The position numbers and the translations under genes were made by a program. From Bdellovibrio bacteriovorus (GTDB lineage: Bacteria; Bdellovibrionota; Bdellovibrionia; Bdellovibrionales; Bdellovibrionaceae): a stretch of DNA of 64,000 bases. The notes under the pieces are model-generated. The model was not told the DNA's origin and did not search any database. It saw only the letters and a program-made list of their open reading frames with translations. Each line of letters starts with the position of its first letter. Position 1 is the stretch's first letter. Positions 41,753 through 50,295 of this stretch are shown here, one piece after another. Location: assembly GCF_002208115.1 (NCBI RefSeq), contig NZ_CP020946.1, forward strand, positions 3,348,001 through 3,412,000. The letters run 5' to 3'.

Positions 41753-42301
41753 TTACCAGGACCAGGCAAGGCCAATCATCGACAGGCCCTGTTCTTTGTT
41801 GGCTTTGTGACTGACAACCAGATCTTTGTTGTTCATGACTTTGTCTTTGAACTGAATATCGGTTGCCGAAGCTTTCGCATCATAATTGACCGCAGCTTTC
41901 ACCCAGCCGGAATATTCCACTTTCGCCAAAGCCTGGAAGGCTTCAACACGGAAAGAAAACTTGTGACTGACTCCGCGCGGAGTTGCCGCTGGCACCACCA
42001 CGTCTGTTTTCAGCTTTTCCTGGGTTTCTTCCACAGCACGACCCAAAAGGCTGTTTTTGATAATCGGAGAATTGAACCACATATTGAAACCACGATCTGC
42101 GATACGGCTCATCACAGAACCCGTGCTTTCGTTGCTTTGAATGTCCAAAGGAATGATTTTGGCGACGTCTTCTTTGGTGATTTTTGGTGTGACTTTATCC
42201 TCAGGAATCACCAGAGGCTTCGTCGTACGCAAGTCCACCTTGGCCCAGCAGGCACCCGAAAAACCCATCATCATTAGAAGGCAAGAAACCAGAAGTCTCA
42301 T
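41753..42301 (-). CDS. Exported protein of unknown function
   Basis: 182 residues from ATG 42301, with GGAGG five bases upstream; the longer upstream frame has no ribosome site. Signal peptide MRLLVSCLLMMMGFSGACWA. The mature part includes KFSFRVEAFQALAKVEYSGWVKAAVNYDAKA, alternating strands that could be part of a small barrel or periplasmic beta domain. No family recognised. Eighteen bases separate it from the downstream thiolase gene, so they may be co-transcribed. Confidence 0.7.
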   Translation of the reverse strand: MRLLVSCLLMMMGFSGACWAKVDLRTTKPLVIPEDKVTPKITKEDVAKIIPLDIQSNESTGSVMSRIADRGFNMWFNSPIIKNSLLGRAVEETQEKLKTDVVVPAATPRGVSHKFSFRVEAFQALAKVEYSGWVKAAVNYDAKASATDIQFKDKVMNNKDLVVSHKANKEQGLSMIGLAWSW

Positions 42302-42641
42302 ACATACCTCCATATACAAAGAGCATTCCACCCAAAGTGGCTCCAGTCCCTTTAAAGCGGAGATAATAAGCAAATAACAGCACTAGAGCGGGATGTAAGC
42401 CTAAGGACGTCCAGCGGCACTTCACATGACAACTAATTGTCAGCCAGTCCATGGACTTGTTTCAAAACGATTCACGTGCGCACCGGTTTTGCATCTATGG
42501 TGCGTGAACTTGTGGGTCCTAAGAATTCAGTCAGCGGGTTTGTTGTGATTTCAAGAACTTAGATCACAGCCATCTTGCTGACTGGCTCAAAACGACACAC
42601 AAAATTAGTTACTTGTCGAAAAGTTAAACACTGGAGACTCT
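42302..42641. other. 340-base intergenic region between divergent exported-protein genes
   Basis: The gap contains two adjacent palindromes (42427-42442 and 42446-42457) and TCAAAACGA twice (near 42462 and 42589). No -10/-35 pair is convincing, and no small gene with a ribosome site was found. Confidence 0.5.
42427..42457. promoter_or_regulatory. Two adjacent palindromes, possible operator
   Basis: TGACAA-CTAA-TTGTCA (42427-42442) and AGTCCATGGACT (42446-42457) are both perfect dyads three bases apart. They are sized for dimeric repressors and lie between two divergent genes. Confidence 0.45.
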
Positions 42642-44828
42642 ATGAAACTCAAGAACGTTAAGTGTGGCGTGATGGCATTCGCGCTAACGGCAAGCTTCAT
42701 CGTCCCCCAAACACCTCAGCAGGTGTGGGCGGCTGGAAGCACATCAACATTCCCGCTGAATTTATTCGGCGATGACGACAACAGCGATACAGGCCTGGGT
42801 TCGACATCCCCGACAATTCCATCCACGGGCGGTACTGGCGGCGGCAAATCCAACTCAAGCTCCAGCGGCTCTTCTTCACAGCCTCGTTCTTCGACGGTGA
42901 AAGCGACTTCAACAACGCCGGGTAAAATGAATGCGGCGAAGGTTCCGGAGGCTTACAGCTGTCCACTCTTCGACAATAGACCTCACGCAGAACTTATTTC
43001 TGCAATCGACTCCCTTTCCAAAGAGGTGAAAGCTTCTCCGGAATGTACTGGCAGTCCTTCTGCTAAATCTTTGGAAGACAACGGTAATGCGATCAAAGAA
43101 AGCATTTCTGCTCTTCAAAAACTCATGACGGCACAGGATCCTTCCCAGGTGAATGTGAACTCCATCGAATCCACAATGGCGTCTGCTTTGACGGCGGTGG
43201 GTAATCTGGGTGACATCGTCAACAACAACAACTTCCTGAACTCCAAGTGTGGTCGTCAGACGATGTCCACCGGTAAAGTTCTGTTGGCACTGAACGACGT
43301 GATCAACGGTCTGGCTCCATACGCTTTGTTCGCGGTTTCCATGAACGCGGCGCTGGGTCCGGCGCTTCCATTCGTTATCGGTGGTGCGGTTGCAACCAGC
43401 GGTATTTCTGCAATCGCGAAAATGATTGATCAGAACACTCTGGACATGAGCAATCCTGAACACCGCAAAGCGGTTCTTCAGAACACCTGCCAATACACGA
43501 AAGTGGCAAAGAAAGTTCGTTTCATGCAACTGGCTCAGTCCGGCAAGATCGAAAAGATCACTCAGGAGCTTGAAAAGAACGTGGACCTTTACAATGCGAA
43601 ATTTGCCAAGCCAACCGGCGAACTGGCAAACCTGCTGAAGTATAAGGATTCTTCCGAGAAATACCTGGCAGCCGTGGGCAATCAGTTTGTCAGCGATAAA
43701 GCGGACATCACAACGGTTGAAGAACAAATCCAAAGCAACAACGACGACCTGATGGTTTGTACACTGGCTAACGAGCTGGTGAATTGGGGTGCGGATGGCA
43801 AGACCTTCCCGTCTTCTGCGATCGTGAATCTGGAGCGTGCGACAGTTCAATCGGACCGCACAACAAAACTTCAGGCTTTGACTTTGAAAACCCTGCACAC
43901 CAATTCCATGAAACGTGTTGCTGAATACGCAGCAAAATCCGGTGACAACGAAGCGGCTTTGAAAGCATGTGCGCAGACCGGCCGCTCCTGGATCCAGGGC
44001 ATTCGTCAGGCTGTGAACACCACTGGCAACGTGGTGGCTAAATCCAAGTCTGATCTGGAAGTTCAACTTTCCAGCAGCGCGGACTACCGTCAGTGGAAAG
44101 CTCAGTACACTTTGATCGAAACAGAAAGAACTACGATCAAACGTGTTGAGAAAGCAATGCAACAGTTGTCCCAGGACAATTCCATCATCGACCGCTCTGA
44201 GCTGGCTCAGCGTATGGTGAATTTGAAATCCGGTCTGTTTGGTTCCCGCAGCTCCTGGGGCTTCGGTAAACCACCTGTTCTGGCTTGGATCAACCACACT
44301 AAAACCATGCATGACCAGGCTGTTTCCGGTTTCATCGCCAACATGAAAGCATTGCGCGCAGGTTCTTACAGCCTGACTGACGCTGGCTTGGGCAAGGGCT
44401 TGATCATCACTCCAGCGGGCGGTTACTATACCGACCCTAAAATTCAAGTCGCAAGTGCGAAGATCAGCCAGAATCTGGCGAACTTCACTCTGGATCAGTT
44501 GCCAGTAGGTTCTCGCGAAAACGAAATCGCGTGTCAGCAGCTTGAATCCGCATGGTTGGATTGGTCTTCAGCGATCGACCATATCGGTGCGATCCAGTTC
44601 TTCTGCGACATGATCGATCCGGTTTTGGATGTTAAAATGGATGCGTCCGTTGTAACTTCCTGCCGTGGTAATGCTCAGCTAAATGGTCGTGGTTATGTGA
44701 AGTCCACAGTGGATCAGGCGAAATTCGTTCTGAGCTCCAAGGGCTTCCAGAATGAAGCAAACCTGGTCAGCAAAAAACTGAAAGAGCTTCAGTGCCCAAT
44801 GCCGGCTGTTTCTGTCATGAATCAGTAA
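42642..44828 (+). CDS. Large exported protein of unknown function
   Basis: 728 residues with a signal peptide (ends QVWAA). Residues about 30-95 are Ser/Gly/Thr-rich low complexity. The remainder is mostly helical with several spaced cysteines (SCPLF, SKCGRQ, NTCQYTK, VCTLANE, KACAQTG, IACQQLE, QFFCDM, TSCRGN, ELQCPM), probably disulfide-bonded outside the cytoplasm. A hydrophobic hairpin at about 225-265 (PYALFAVSMNAALGPALPFVIGGAVATSGISAI) may insert in a membrane. I know no matching family. CTGGAG precedes the ATG; a strong terminator follows. Confidence 0.75.
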   Translation: MKLKNVKCGVMAFALTASFIVPQTPQQVWAAGSTSTFPLNLFGDDDNSDTGLGSTSPTIPSTGGTGGGKSNSSSSGSSSQPRSSTVKATSTTPGKMNAAKVPEAYSCPLFDNRPHAELISAIDSLSKEVKASPECTGSPSAKSLEDNGNAIKESISALQKLMTAQDPSQVNVNSIESTMASALTAVGNLGDIVNNNNFLNSKCGRQTMSTGKVLLALNDVINGLAPYALFAVSMNAALGPALPFVIGGAVATSGISAIAKMIDQNTLDMSNPEHRKAVLQNTCQYTKVAKKVRFMQLAQSGKIEKITQELEKNVDLYNAKFAKPTGELANLLKYKDSSEKYLAAVGNQFVSDKADITTVEEQIQSNNDDLMVCTLANELVNWGADGKTFPSSAIVNLERATVQSDRTTKLQALTLKTLHTNSMKRVAEYAAKSGDNEAALKACAQTGRSWIQGIRQAVNTTGNVVAKSKSDLEVQLSSSADYRQWKAQYTLIETERTTIKRVEKAMQQLSQDNSIIDRSELAQRMVNLKSGLFGSRSSWGFGKPPVLAWINHTKTMHDQAVSGFIANMKALRAGSYSLTDAGLGKGLIITPAGGYYTDPKIQVASAKISQNLANFTLDQLPVGSRENEIACQQLESAWLDWSSAIDHIGAIQFFCDMIDPVLDVKMDASVVTSCRGNAQLNGRGYVKSTVDQAKFVLSSKGFQNEANLVSKKLKELQCPMPAVSVMNQ

Positions 44829-44856
44829 TTCGAGTTTCTTAAATTAATGCCAAGTG

Positions 44857-44890
44857 AAGGGTCTCTGAAAAGGGACCCTTTTCTTTTTTA
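44857..44890. terminator. Bidirectional terminator
   Basis: AAGGGTCTC (44857-44865) and GGGACCCTT (44872-44880), with one G-U pair, are followed by TTCTTTTTTA. The T-run overlaps the end of the convergent minus-strand gene. Confidence 0.88.
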
Positions 44891-45484
44891 AGGGAAGATT
44901 GAAACACGCTCCGAATTGAGCTGAGCCACATCCAGAATATCCTGCCGACTTAAGCCCGCCTGAGCCGTGCGAATCACCACCTGCACCCCGGCCCGGACAT
45001 AGTCCTGCAAGTCCGTTTTCAGCACGACTGAATTAACGTTGTAAATAAAAGGCTTGGCCGCCGCCAGAATCAAAAGATCGGCGCGGGAAAGGCCCGAGCT
45101 TCCCGACATCACTACCAACTGAACATTGGCATTTAAAAGAGCGACCAAGTTGTCCCGAGAAAGACGACTGCTATCAACGTAAAGCACATAGGTGCCAGCC
45201 GCCGCCATATCGATAAAATCCTGATTGGTATAGCTGGTCTTGCTGACGGAAAGCCCCATGTTCACATTGGGATTTGAAAGCATCGAAAGCAGCTCTGTCT
45301 TGCCGATCAAACTGACCTGATTCTGGCAATAAGTGATACGTGAAACCTTCGCGATCTCGGTCACATCCGCCGCCGTCATATTCGAGCCCGAATTCTGCTG
45401 CAGACACTCCGAAAACTGCGGAGGCAACGCCGCCCACACAGCAGATGACACCAAAAGAACCAAGACAAAAGACAGAACCTTCAT
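44888..45484 (-). CDS. Exported repeat protein, unknown function
   Basis: 198 residues from ATG 45484 behind GAGGTG; signal peptide ends SAVWA. The mature protein consists of helix-strand repeats of about 30-35 residues. Examples are LSRDNLVALLNANVQLVVMS, LSRADLLILAAAKPFIYNV, LKTDLQDYVRAGVQVVIRT and LSRQDILDVAQLNSERVSIF. This suggests an open solenoid in the periplasm, with a pair of cysteines near the start (FSECLQ, ITYCQ). No family recognised. It lies downstream of the cloverleaf-like element and the M23 peptidase gene on the same strand. Confidence 0.72.
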   Translation of the reverse strand: MKVLSFVLVLLVSSAVWAALPPQFSECLQQNSGSNMTAADVTEIAKVSRITYCQNQVSLIGKTELLSMLSNPNVNMGLSVSKTSYTNQDFIDMAAAGTYVLYVDSSRLSRDNLVALLNANVQLVVMSGSSGLSRADLLILAAAKPFIYNVNSVVLKTDLQDYVRAGVQVVIRTAQAGLSRQDILDVAQLNSERVSIFP

Positions 45485-45564
45485 AAGCACCTCACCTCAA
45501 GTTTAGTACCTACAAAAAAATATACTCAAAGATTTTCCATGATATTTGCCAAATCCACTGGCGA

Positions 45565-45690
45565 GGAACCGTTCAAAAAGGTCCAGCCGCAAGGCGGAGG
45601 TGCGCCCTCGCAGCGCAGGCGTGCTCCAAGCACGTCGAAGCGAGAAGGTGCGCCGACAACGCAGTCGGATGGGCCTTTTTCAACGGTTCC
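45565..45690. repeat. 126-bp inverted-repeat element with cloverleaf-like folding
   Basis: The ends (45565-45585 and 45670-45690) are 21-base arms that pair with one wobble and one mismatch. Three hairpins are nested inside. CCGC-AAG-GCGG is at 45587-45597. CTCGC (45607-45611) with GCGAG (45640-45644) encloses CGTGCT-CCA-AGCACG (45620-45634). CCGAC and GTCGG are at 45653-45668. GGTGCGCC occurs twice. It fills the gap after the M23 stop on the minus strand and could be a dispersed palindromic element, a structured RNA or an elaborate terminator. Confidence 0.65.
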
Positions 45691-45693
45691 GGT

Positions 45694-46698
45694 CTATTCG
45701 TCTAAGATGTAGTTGATTGGATCTACGGCGGTACCGTTAATGCGGACTTCATAGTGCAAATGAGGGCCTGTTGAACGTCCGGTGTTACCCACCGCGCCCA
45801 CAACGTCCCACTTGTTCACGCGCTGGCCGACTTGAACATAGATCTGTGACAAGTGACCAAAACGAGTCGTCACTCCATAACCGTAATCGATGGTGATCAG
45901 CTTACCGTAAGACTCATCGTAACTGGCAAAGACGATAACCCCGTCAGCCGGAGCATAAACCGGTGAACCCGGCGCCGCGGCGATGTCCAGACCCGCATGC
46001 AAGGCGGTCTTACCCGTGAACGGAGACACACGATAACCAAAACGTGAGGTGATCCAGCCCTTGGCAGGTTTCATGTTCGGCGTGGAGTTCAGCAAGCTCT
46101 GGCGCTCGGAAAGACTTTCCCAAAGATCAATGACACTTTGTTCTTTCAACTGGGTTTCTTTCACGGCCTTGTCGATACGAACCACCAAAGAGGCGTAGTC
46201 TTTATCCGCATTTTCGTTGGCCAGTTCACCCTGTTGATCGTTCAAAGGCTTTTTGTTGGCAAAGACCTGATCCTGTTCTTCCAGAACGTCGGTGCTTTCA
46301 CGCTGCTCCATCGGTTCGTATTCTTCCACCGGCTGACCGGCAGCAGGCTTCGGACCCATGGTCAGCTTGGTGATACGGTCGTCGGCATCGACGTTCGTGA
46401 TCAATTTCAACTTGGTGGTGAAGGTCTTTACGCGCTCCAAAGAGTTTTCCAAGGCGCTGACTTTACTTTCAACCACCTGGAACTGTTTAATCAGCTGAGC
46501 ATTTTCAGCTTTAAGACGTTTGTTTTCCATGGCCTGCAACAGCAGACCGAAATAGTCCACCAGACCGGCGGCAAAAATGATGATAACGATGGCGGAAATA
46601 AAGGAGATGGCTTTAAGCCAGGCAGCCGAGAGCACAAGCTTACGGGTTTTCCCCGTCTGATTGCTCACAATAAACAGCGTGACCTTCTTTTTATCCAA
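45694..46698 (-). CDS. Membrane-anchored M23 murein endopeptidase
   Basis: 334 residues. A short cytoplasmic N-terminus and one membrane helix (about 28-47) precede a coiled-coil region (about 58-100 and 165-205) and a C-terminal LytM/M23 domain (about 215-325). Zinc ligands H234 and D238 (HAGLDIA) and H315 (GPHLHYE), and catalytic-type H282 (RFGHLSQ), are all present, so it should be an active DD-endopeptidase rather than an EnvC/NlpD-type activator. It probably cuts peptidoglycan cross-links from the inner-membrane side during growth or predation. Confidence 0.92.
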   Translation of the reverse strand: MDKKKVTLFIVSNQTGKTRKLVLSAAWLKAISFISAIVIIIFAAGLVDYFGLLLQAMENKRLKAENAQLIKQFQVVESKVSALENSLERVKTFTTKLKLITNVDADDRITKLTMGPKPAAGQPVEEYEPMEQRESTDVLEEQDQVFANKKPLNDQQGELANENADKDYASLVVRIDKAVKETQLKEQSVIDLWESLSERQSLLNSTPNMKPAKGWITSRFGYRVSPFTGKTALHAGLDIAAAPGSPVYAPADGVIVFASYDESYGKLITIDYGYGVTTRFGHLSQIYVQVGQRVNKWDVVGAVGNTGRSTGPHLHYEVRINGTAVDPINYILDE

Positions 46699-46751
46699 AC
46701 CTTGACCCCTACTTAGATATCTTCGCTAAAACTATCAGTAACTCTTCACAA

Positions 46752-47477
46752 TTATTCGTGGAAATGCACCAGCATCACTGTGACGTTGTCATCTCCACCA
46801 TTTGCCAGGGCTTGTTCTACACAGGCTTTAACGGCTTTGTCAGGTGTATTTTGATTTAAAATCTCAGAAATTCTTCCGTCTTCCACCAAACCGGAAAGTC
46901 CGTCGGAGCACATGAGGAAAATTTCCCCAGGGAAGATCTCGCGCTCAATGATATCAGGATAAACTTCGCGCTCATAACCCACGCTGCGGGTGATGACATT
47001 TCGCCCCACAAACTGGCGCACCTGCTCTTCGCTCATCACGCCGGCGCGCAACTGCTCATTGATCAGGGAATGGTCTTCCGTGATCTGCCAAAGGTTCGGG
47101 CGCTTGAAAAGATAACAGCGGGAATCGCCGACGTTTCCGACGTAAAGATGTTTGCCGCGGATATAAGCCATCACCATGGTGGTGCCCATACCGGCAAGTT
47201 CGGGACGTTCATTCGCCGCCTTGTCAAAGATGCGTTTTGAAGCCTCTTCGTAAGCCTGCAGAATCACTTCGCGAGGTGATTTTCTTGTGGCTTCCGGCTG
47301 AAGCATGATTTCTTCGACCGTCTCCACCGCCATGCTGGAAGCGACTTCGCCGCCCATATGGCCACCCATTCCATCCGCCACAATGAACAAACCCAATTCC
47401 CGATTGATTAAACAGGAATCCTGGTTCGAATCACGACGAAGACCTTTATCTGTCAGATACCACGAGTCAAATTTCAT
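46752..47477 (-). CDS. PP2C-type serine/threonine protein phosphatase
   Basis: 241 residues from ATG 47477. PPM/PP2C metal motifs are present: RDSNQDSCLI (Asp ligand), LFIVADGMGGHMGGE (DG), FLMCSDGLSGLVED and GGDDNVTVMLV. It resembles Stp1/PrpC, which reverse Hanks-type Ser/Thr kinase phosphorylation. No kinase gene is in the window. The start is chosen by homology length; the Shine-Dalgarno is weak. It is 53 bases upstream of the M23 gene on the same strand. Confidence 0.92.
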   Translation of the reverse strand: MKFDSWYLTDKGLRRDSNQDSCLINRELGLFIVADGMGGHMGGEVASSMAVETVEEIMLQPEATRKSPREVILQAYEEASKRIFDKAANERPELAGMGTTMVMAYIRGKHLYVGNVGDSRCYLFKRPNLWQITEDHSLINEQLRAGVMSEEQVRQFVGRNVITRSVGYEREVYPDIIEREIFPGEIFLMCSDGLSGLVEDGRISEILNQNTPDKAVKACVEQALANGGDDNVTVMLVHFHE

Positions 47478-47611
47478 AGTTGTATCATTTTCACCCACTA
47501 CCGACAGAAGAGTCAAAGTCTGGCCCTAGACTTGGGTCGCAATCTTTGAGTCCGGCTCACCATCTTCTCAATTTCAAGTGTCATAATACCGATAGAAAGG
47601 GGTGAGGTCTT

Positions 47612-48562
47612 ATGAAGAAGTCACCGACTTTCAGAAAATATATTGTGCTGTCCCTGCTTCTGCACTTTGTGGTCGTAGGAGGCTTTTACATCACGAGTTT
47701 GCTAAAAGAAGAAGCCCCCCTGAAAGAGACTGTCAGTATTGATTTTCTGACGCCGGAACAATTGCAACAATTTGCCCAAGCTGAAAAAGCCCTGCAAAAA
47801 AAGGCTTTGCAGGTGCCTGCCAATCAGATTGTAGAGCAAAGCGAGACCTCTGCGAATGAGGAAGAGGTCGACACGCGCTTCCTTTCCGCCAAAAACCAGA
47901 AGGTTAACAAGCAAACTATCGCCGCTGAACGTGGTCAGTTCCAGAACACCAAAAAAGACCAGGCGGTAAAATCGGGTCCAAAAGGTGACGGCCGCCAGAA
48001 GAATGTGGCCAAATCTGAAGAGTCCCAAAAGCAAATCGCCAAAGATCTTTTCAAAGGTTTTGATGCCAATGAAGCGATCGAAAGACAGAAGCTTGCCGAC
48101 CAAAAAACTGGACTGGGTGAAGGTCGTGGTACCGGTGAACAAAACACCGGAACAGGCGCTGAGGCCAGCCAATCCAACGATTATATTAAAGACGTTGAAG
48201 TGGGTCTTGAGACTTTGCTGAACACCCGCGAGTTCAAGTATTACTCTTACTACAACCGCATCCGCAAGCAGTTGTCCCAGCACTGGGAAGGCCGCGTGCG
48301 TGATAAACTGAGCAAAATGTTCAAAGAAGGCCGTGCTCCCGCTGCTGCCAACCAGGACCGCATCACTAAACTGATGATTGTTCTGAATGACAAAGGCACC
48401 CTGGTTCGCGTGCAGGTCTTGAGCGACTCTGGCGTGCAGGATCTTGATGACGCTGCCATTGAGGCTTTCCGCGCTGCTGCTCCATTCCCGAATCCGCCAA
48501 AAGGCATCGTGGAAGGTGATGGCACTGTGAAAATCCGCTGGGACTTTGTTCTGGAAACCTAA
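47612..48562 (+). CDS. TonB-family energy-transducer-like protein
   Basis: 316 residues. One N-terminal membrane helix (about 10-30, YIVLSLLLHFVVVGGFYITSL) is followed by a long charged periplasmic region and a C-terminal TonB-like domain, ITKLMIVLNDKGTLVRVQVLSDSGVQDLDDAAIEAFRAAAPFPNPP. TonB proteins carry energy from ExbBD-type motors to outer-membrane receptors. No ExbBD gene adjoins, so it may use the TolQ/R-type proteins elsewhere, including those at 24-25.5 kb. AGGGGTGAGG lies upstream of the ATG. Confidence 0.82.
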   Translation: MKKSPTFRKYIVLSLLLHFVVVGGFYITSLLKEEAPLKETVSIDFLTPEQLQQFAQAEKALQKKALQVPANQIVEQSETSANEEEVDTRFLSAKNQKVNKQTIAAERGQFQNTKKDQAVKSGPKGDGRQKNVAKSEESQKQIAKDLFKGFDANEAIERQKLADQKTGLGEGRGTGEQNTGTGAEASQSNDYIKDVEVGLETLLNTREFKYYSYYNRIRKQLSQHWEGRVRDKLSKMFKEGRAPAAANQDRITKLMIVLNDKGTLVRVQVLSDSGVQDLDDAAIEAFRAAAPFPNPPKGIVEGDGTVKIRWDFVLET

Positions 48563-48573
48563 GCTCTTTTCAT

Positions 48574-48598
48574 GAGGCTTTTTTCATTAAAAAGCCTC
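48574..48598 (+). terminator. Hairpin after the TonB-like gene
   Basis: GAGGCTTTTT (48574-48583) and AAAAAGCCTC (48589-48598) form a perfect 10-bp stem 12 bases after the stop. The T-run is inside the left arm rather than after the hairpin, so termination strength is uncertain. Confidence 0.5.
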
Positions 48599-48647
48599 TG
48601 CCGACTTCCCTCGTGCAAATCACTTTGCTTCCTGTTATGACGGGCCT

Positions 48648-49838
48648 ATGCAATCTTCCGCCAAGCCCAACACTCCCTTTGCTTTATTGATTCTTCTGCT
48701 GGCCAGTCTGACTGCGTTCGGTCCACTTTCCATCGATATGTATCTGCCGGCGTTTCCGGCGATCGCAGAAAATCTGAATGTGCCTTTGTCTTCCGTGCAA
48801 ATGTCGCTGGCGTCTTTCTTCATCGGTCTTGCCACCGGTCAGATTTTTTATGGCCCGATCACTGATCGTTTCGGGCGCAAAAAACCTTTGTACGTGGGTT
48901 TGGGGATTTACGCTTTGGCGTCTTTGGTCTGCGCCTTCACCAAGAATGTGGAGATGCTGATCATTTTCCGCTTCCTGCAAGCTTTGGGTTCCTGCGCCGG
49001 CGTGGTGATTTCCCGGGCGATCGTGCGTGATCTGTTCACTCACCAGGAAACCGCGCGCGTGTTTTCACTTTTGATGCTGGTGATGGGGGTTGCTCCGATT
49101 CTGGCTCCGTTCTTTGGCGGTTACATTTCTGAATTCTTCGGCTGGCGCGCCATCTTTGCTTTGATGGTGATTATCAGCACCTCCTGCATCGTGATGCTGG
49201 CCATCTTCCTTCCTGAGACACATCAGCCGGATCAACGGGTGCATATCAAAGACTCTTTGAAAAACTACATGCAAATTATCAAAGACCGCCACTTCATGGG
49301 ATATGCCCTGGCGGGAGGCGCGGCCCAGGCGGGACTGTTTGCCTACATCACCGGCTCTTCGTTCGTGTTCATCAATCTTTTCAATATTCCGGCGAAAAGC
49401 TTTGGCTGGGTGTTTGGTTCCAACGCCATCGGCCTGATTGCGTGTTCACAAATCAATGCACGCCTGCTGAAACGCCTGAGTTATGACGTGATTCTGGATA
49501 AAATCTTTGTCGTTCTTGGATTGCTGGGTGTGATTCTGGCCATGGCCGGAATCTTTAACTGGGGCTTCTGGGGCCTTGCGATCCCGCTGTTCCTGTTCAT
49601 TGCCGCGTTAGGCATGACGTTCCCCAACGCCACAGCCGGGGCTATGGCGACACAGAGAAAAGCGGCTGGCAGTGCTTCCGCCCTTTTGGGAACTTTGCAG
49701 TACGGAATTGCGGCACTGTCTTCCGCGGCGGTCAGTCGTTTGCATGACGGCACAACCTTGCCAATGTGTGCGATGATTGGATTCTGTGGTGTGCTGGCTT
49801 TGGCTCTGCACCGCCTGTTGGTGAAAAAAACCACCTGA
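48648..49838 (+). CDS. Bcr/CflA-family drug exporter (MFS)
   Basis: 396 residues, twelve membrane helices. MYLPAFPAIAENL near the start, GPITDRFGRKKPLYVG between helices 2 and 3, and RFLQALGSCAGVVISRAIVRDLF in helices 4-5 are Bcr/CflA signatures. These proton antiporters expel drugs such as bicyclomycin or chloramphenicol, or dipeptides; the substrate here is unknown. No adjacent regulator is seen. Tandem hairpins follow the stop. Confidence 0.9.
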   Translation: MQSSAKPNTPFALLILLLASLTAFGPLSIDMYLPAFPAIAENLNVPLSSVQMSLASFFIGLATGQIFYGPITDRFGRKKPLYVGLGIYALASLVCAFTKNVEMLIIFRFLQALGSCAGVVISRAIVRDLFTHQETARVFSLLMLVMGVAPILAPFFGGYISEFFGWRAIFALMVIISTSCIVMLAIFLPETHQPDQRVHIKDSLKNYMQIIKDRHFMGYALAGGAAQAGLFAYITGSSFVFINLFNIPAKSFGWVFGSNAIGLIACSQINARLLKRLSYDVILDKIFVVLGLLGVILAMAGIFNWGFWGLAIPLFLFIAALGMTFPNATAGAMATQRKAAGSASALLGTLQYGIAALSSAAVSRLHDGTTLPMCAMIGFCGVLALALHRLLVKKTT

Positions 49839-49846
49839 TCGTCTGC

Positions 49847-49890
49847 GGGCAGATTGCCCCCATCGCAGGGCACTTTGCCCTGCCTTGTTT
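49847..49890 (+). terminator. Tandem hairpins ending the MFS gene
   Basis: GGGCA-GAT-TGCCC (49847-49859) is followed by GCAGGGCA-CTT-TGCCCTGC (49865-49883) and then CTTGTTT. Two closely spaced stems with the same GGGCA core suggest a reinforced terminator. Confidence 0.6.
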
Positions 49891-49968
49891 CGTGTAACTC
49901 AAATTAAGCCGAACACAGACAGCGCAAAACTTGCATTCACGGCCTTCTTATCCACCAGGAGGTCACCC

Positions 49969-50139
49969 GTGAAACATCACCCCAACAAGCCCGTTTCGTC
50001 CACAAAACCCACACAAAAACGCAGCCCCCCGTTGCATGAAACCGGGCGACATCAAAAGCCATCAAAACCTGAGGTGGGCCGCGTGCAACACACTCCGGAA
50101 GGCACCATAGAGGAAAGCCACGAAGAACAGGCCCCCTAA
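49969..50139 (+). CDS. Small basic Pro/His-rich protein (56 residues)
   Basis: GTG 49969 follows a near-perfect AGGAGGT at six bases, opening a frame of 56 residues (starts MKHHPNKPVSSTKPTQKR). It is rich in His, Pro, Lys and Thr, lacks hydrophobic stretches and is probably disordered. I recognise no family. The excellent ribosome site is the main evidence; the longer frame upstream (from 49885) is not needed. Confidence 0.55.
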   Translation: MKHHPNKPVSSTKPTQKRSPPLHETGRHQKPSKPEVGRVQHTPEGTIEESHEEQAP

Positions 50140-50158
50140 ACTGAAAAATATTCATTCA

Positions 50159-50179
50159 GGGCTGCGTAGGGCACAGCCC
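50159..50179 (+). terminator. Weak hairpin after the small basic protein gene
   Basis: GGGCTG (50159-50164) and CAGCCC (50174-50179) pair across nine bases; no clear T-run follows. Confidence 0.35.
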
Positions 50180-50256
50180 CTTCGTCCTAAATAGAGCCAG
50201 AACTCTTGCTGCGGGGCTTAAAGGCATGGACTCCTCCTCTGTAGAGTGCTAGTTTG

Positions 50257-50275
50257 CAGTCGCTATAAAAGACTG
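50257..50275 (+). promoter_or_regulatory. Candidate -10 box inside a short inverted repeat, upstream of the E1 gene
   Basis: TATAAA (50264-50269) lies between CAGTC (50257-50261) and GACTG (50271-50275). No good -35 is seen. The repeat could be an operator half-site pair. Confidence 0.35.
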
Positions 50276-50295
50276 AAAAAACTTAGGAGAACCAC

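Noticed and set aside
42909-44447. Open frame of 512 codons on the minus strand
   Set aside because: It is antisense to the 728-residue exported protein, whose signal peptide, ribosome site and terminator are clear; the minus-strand product shows only shadow composition.
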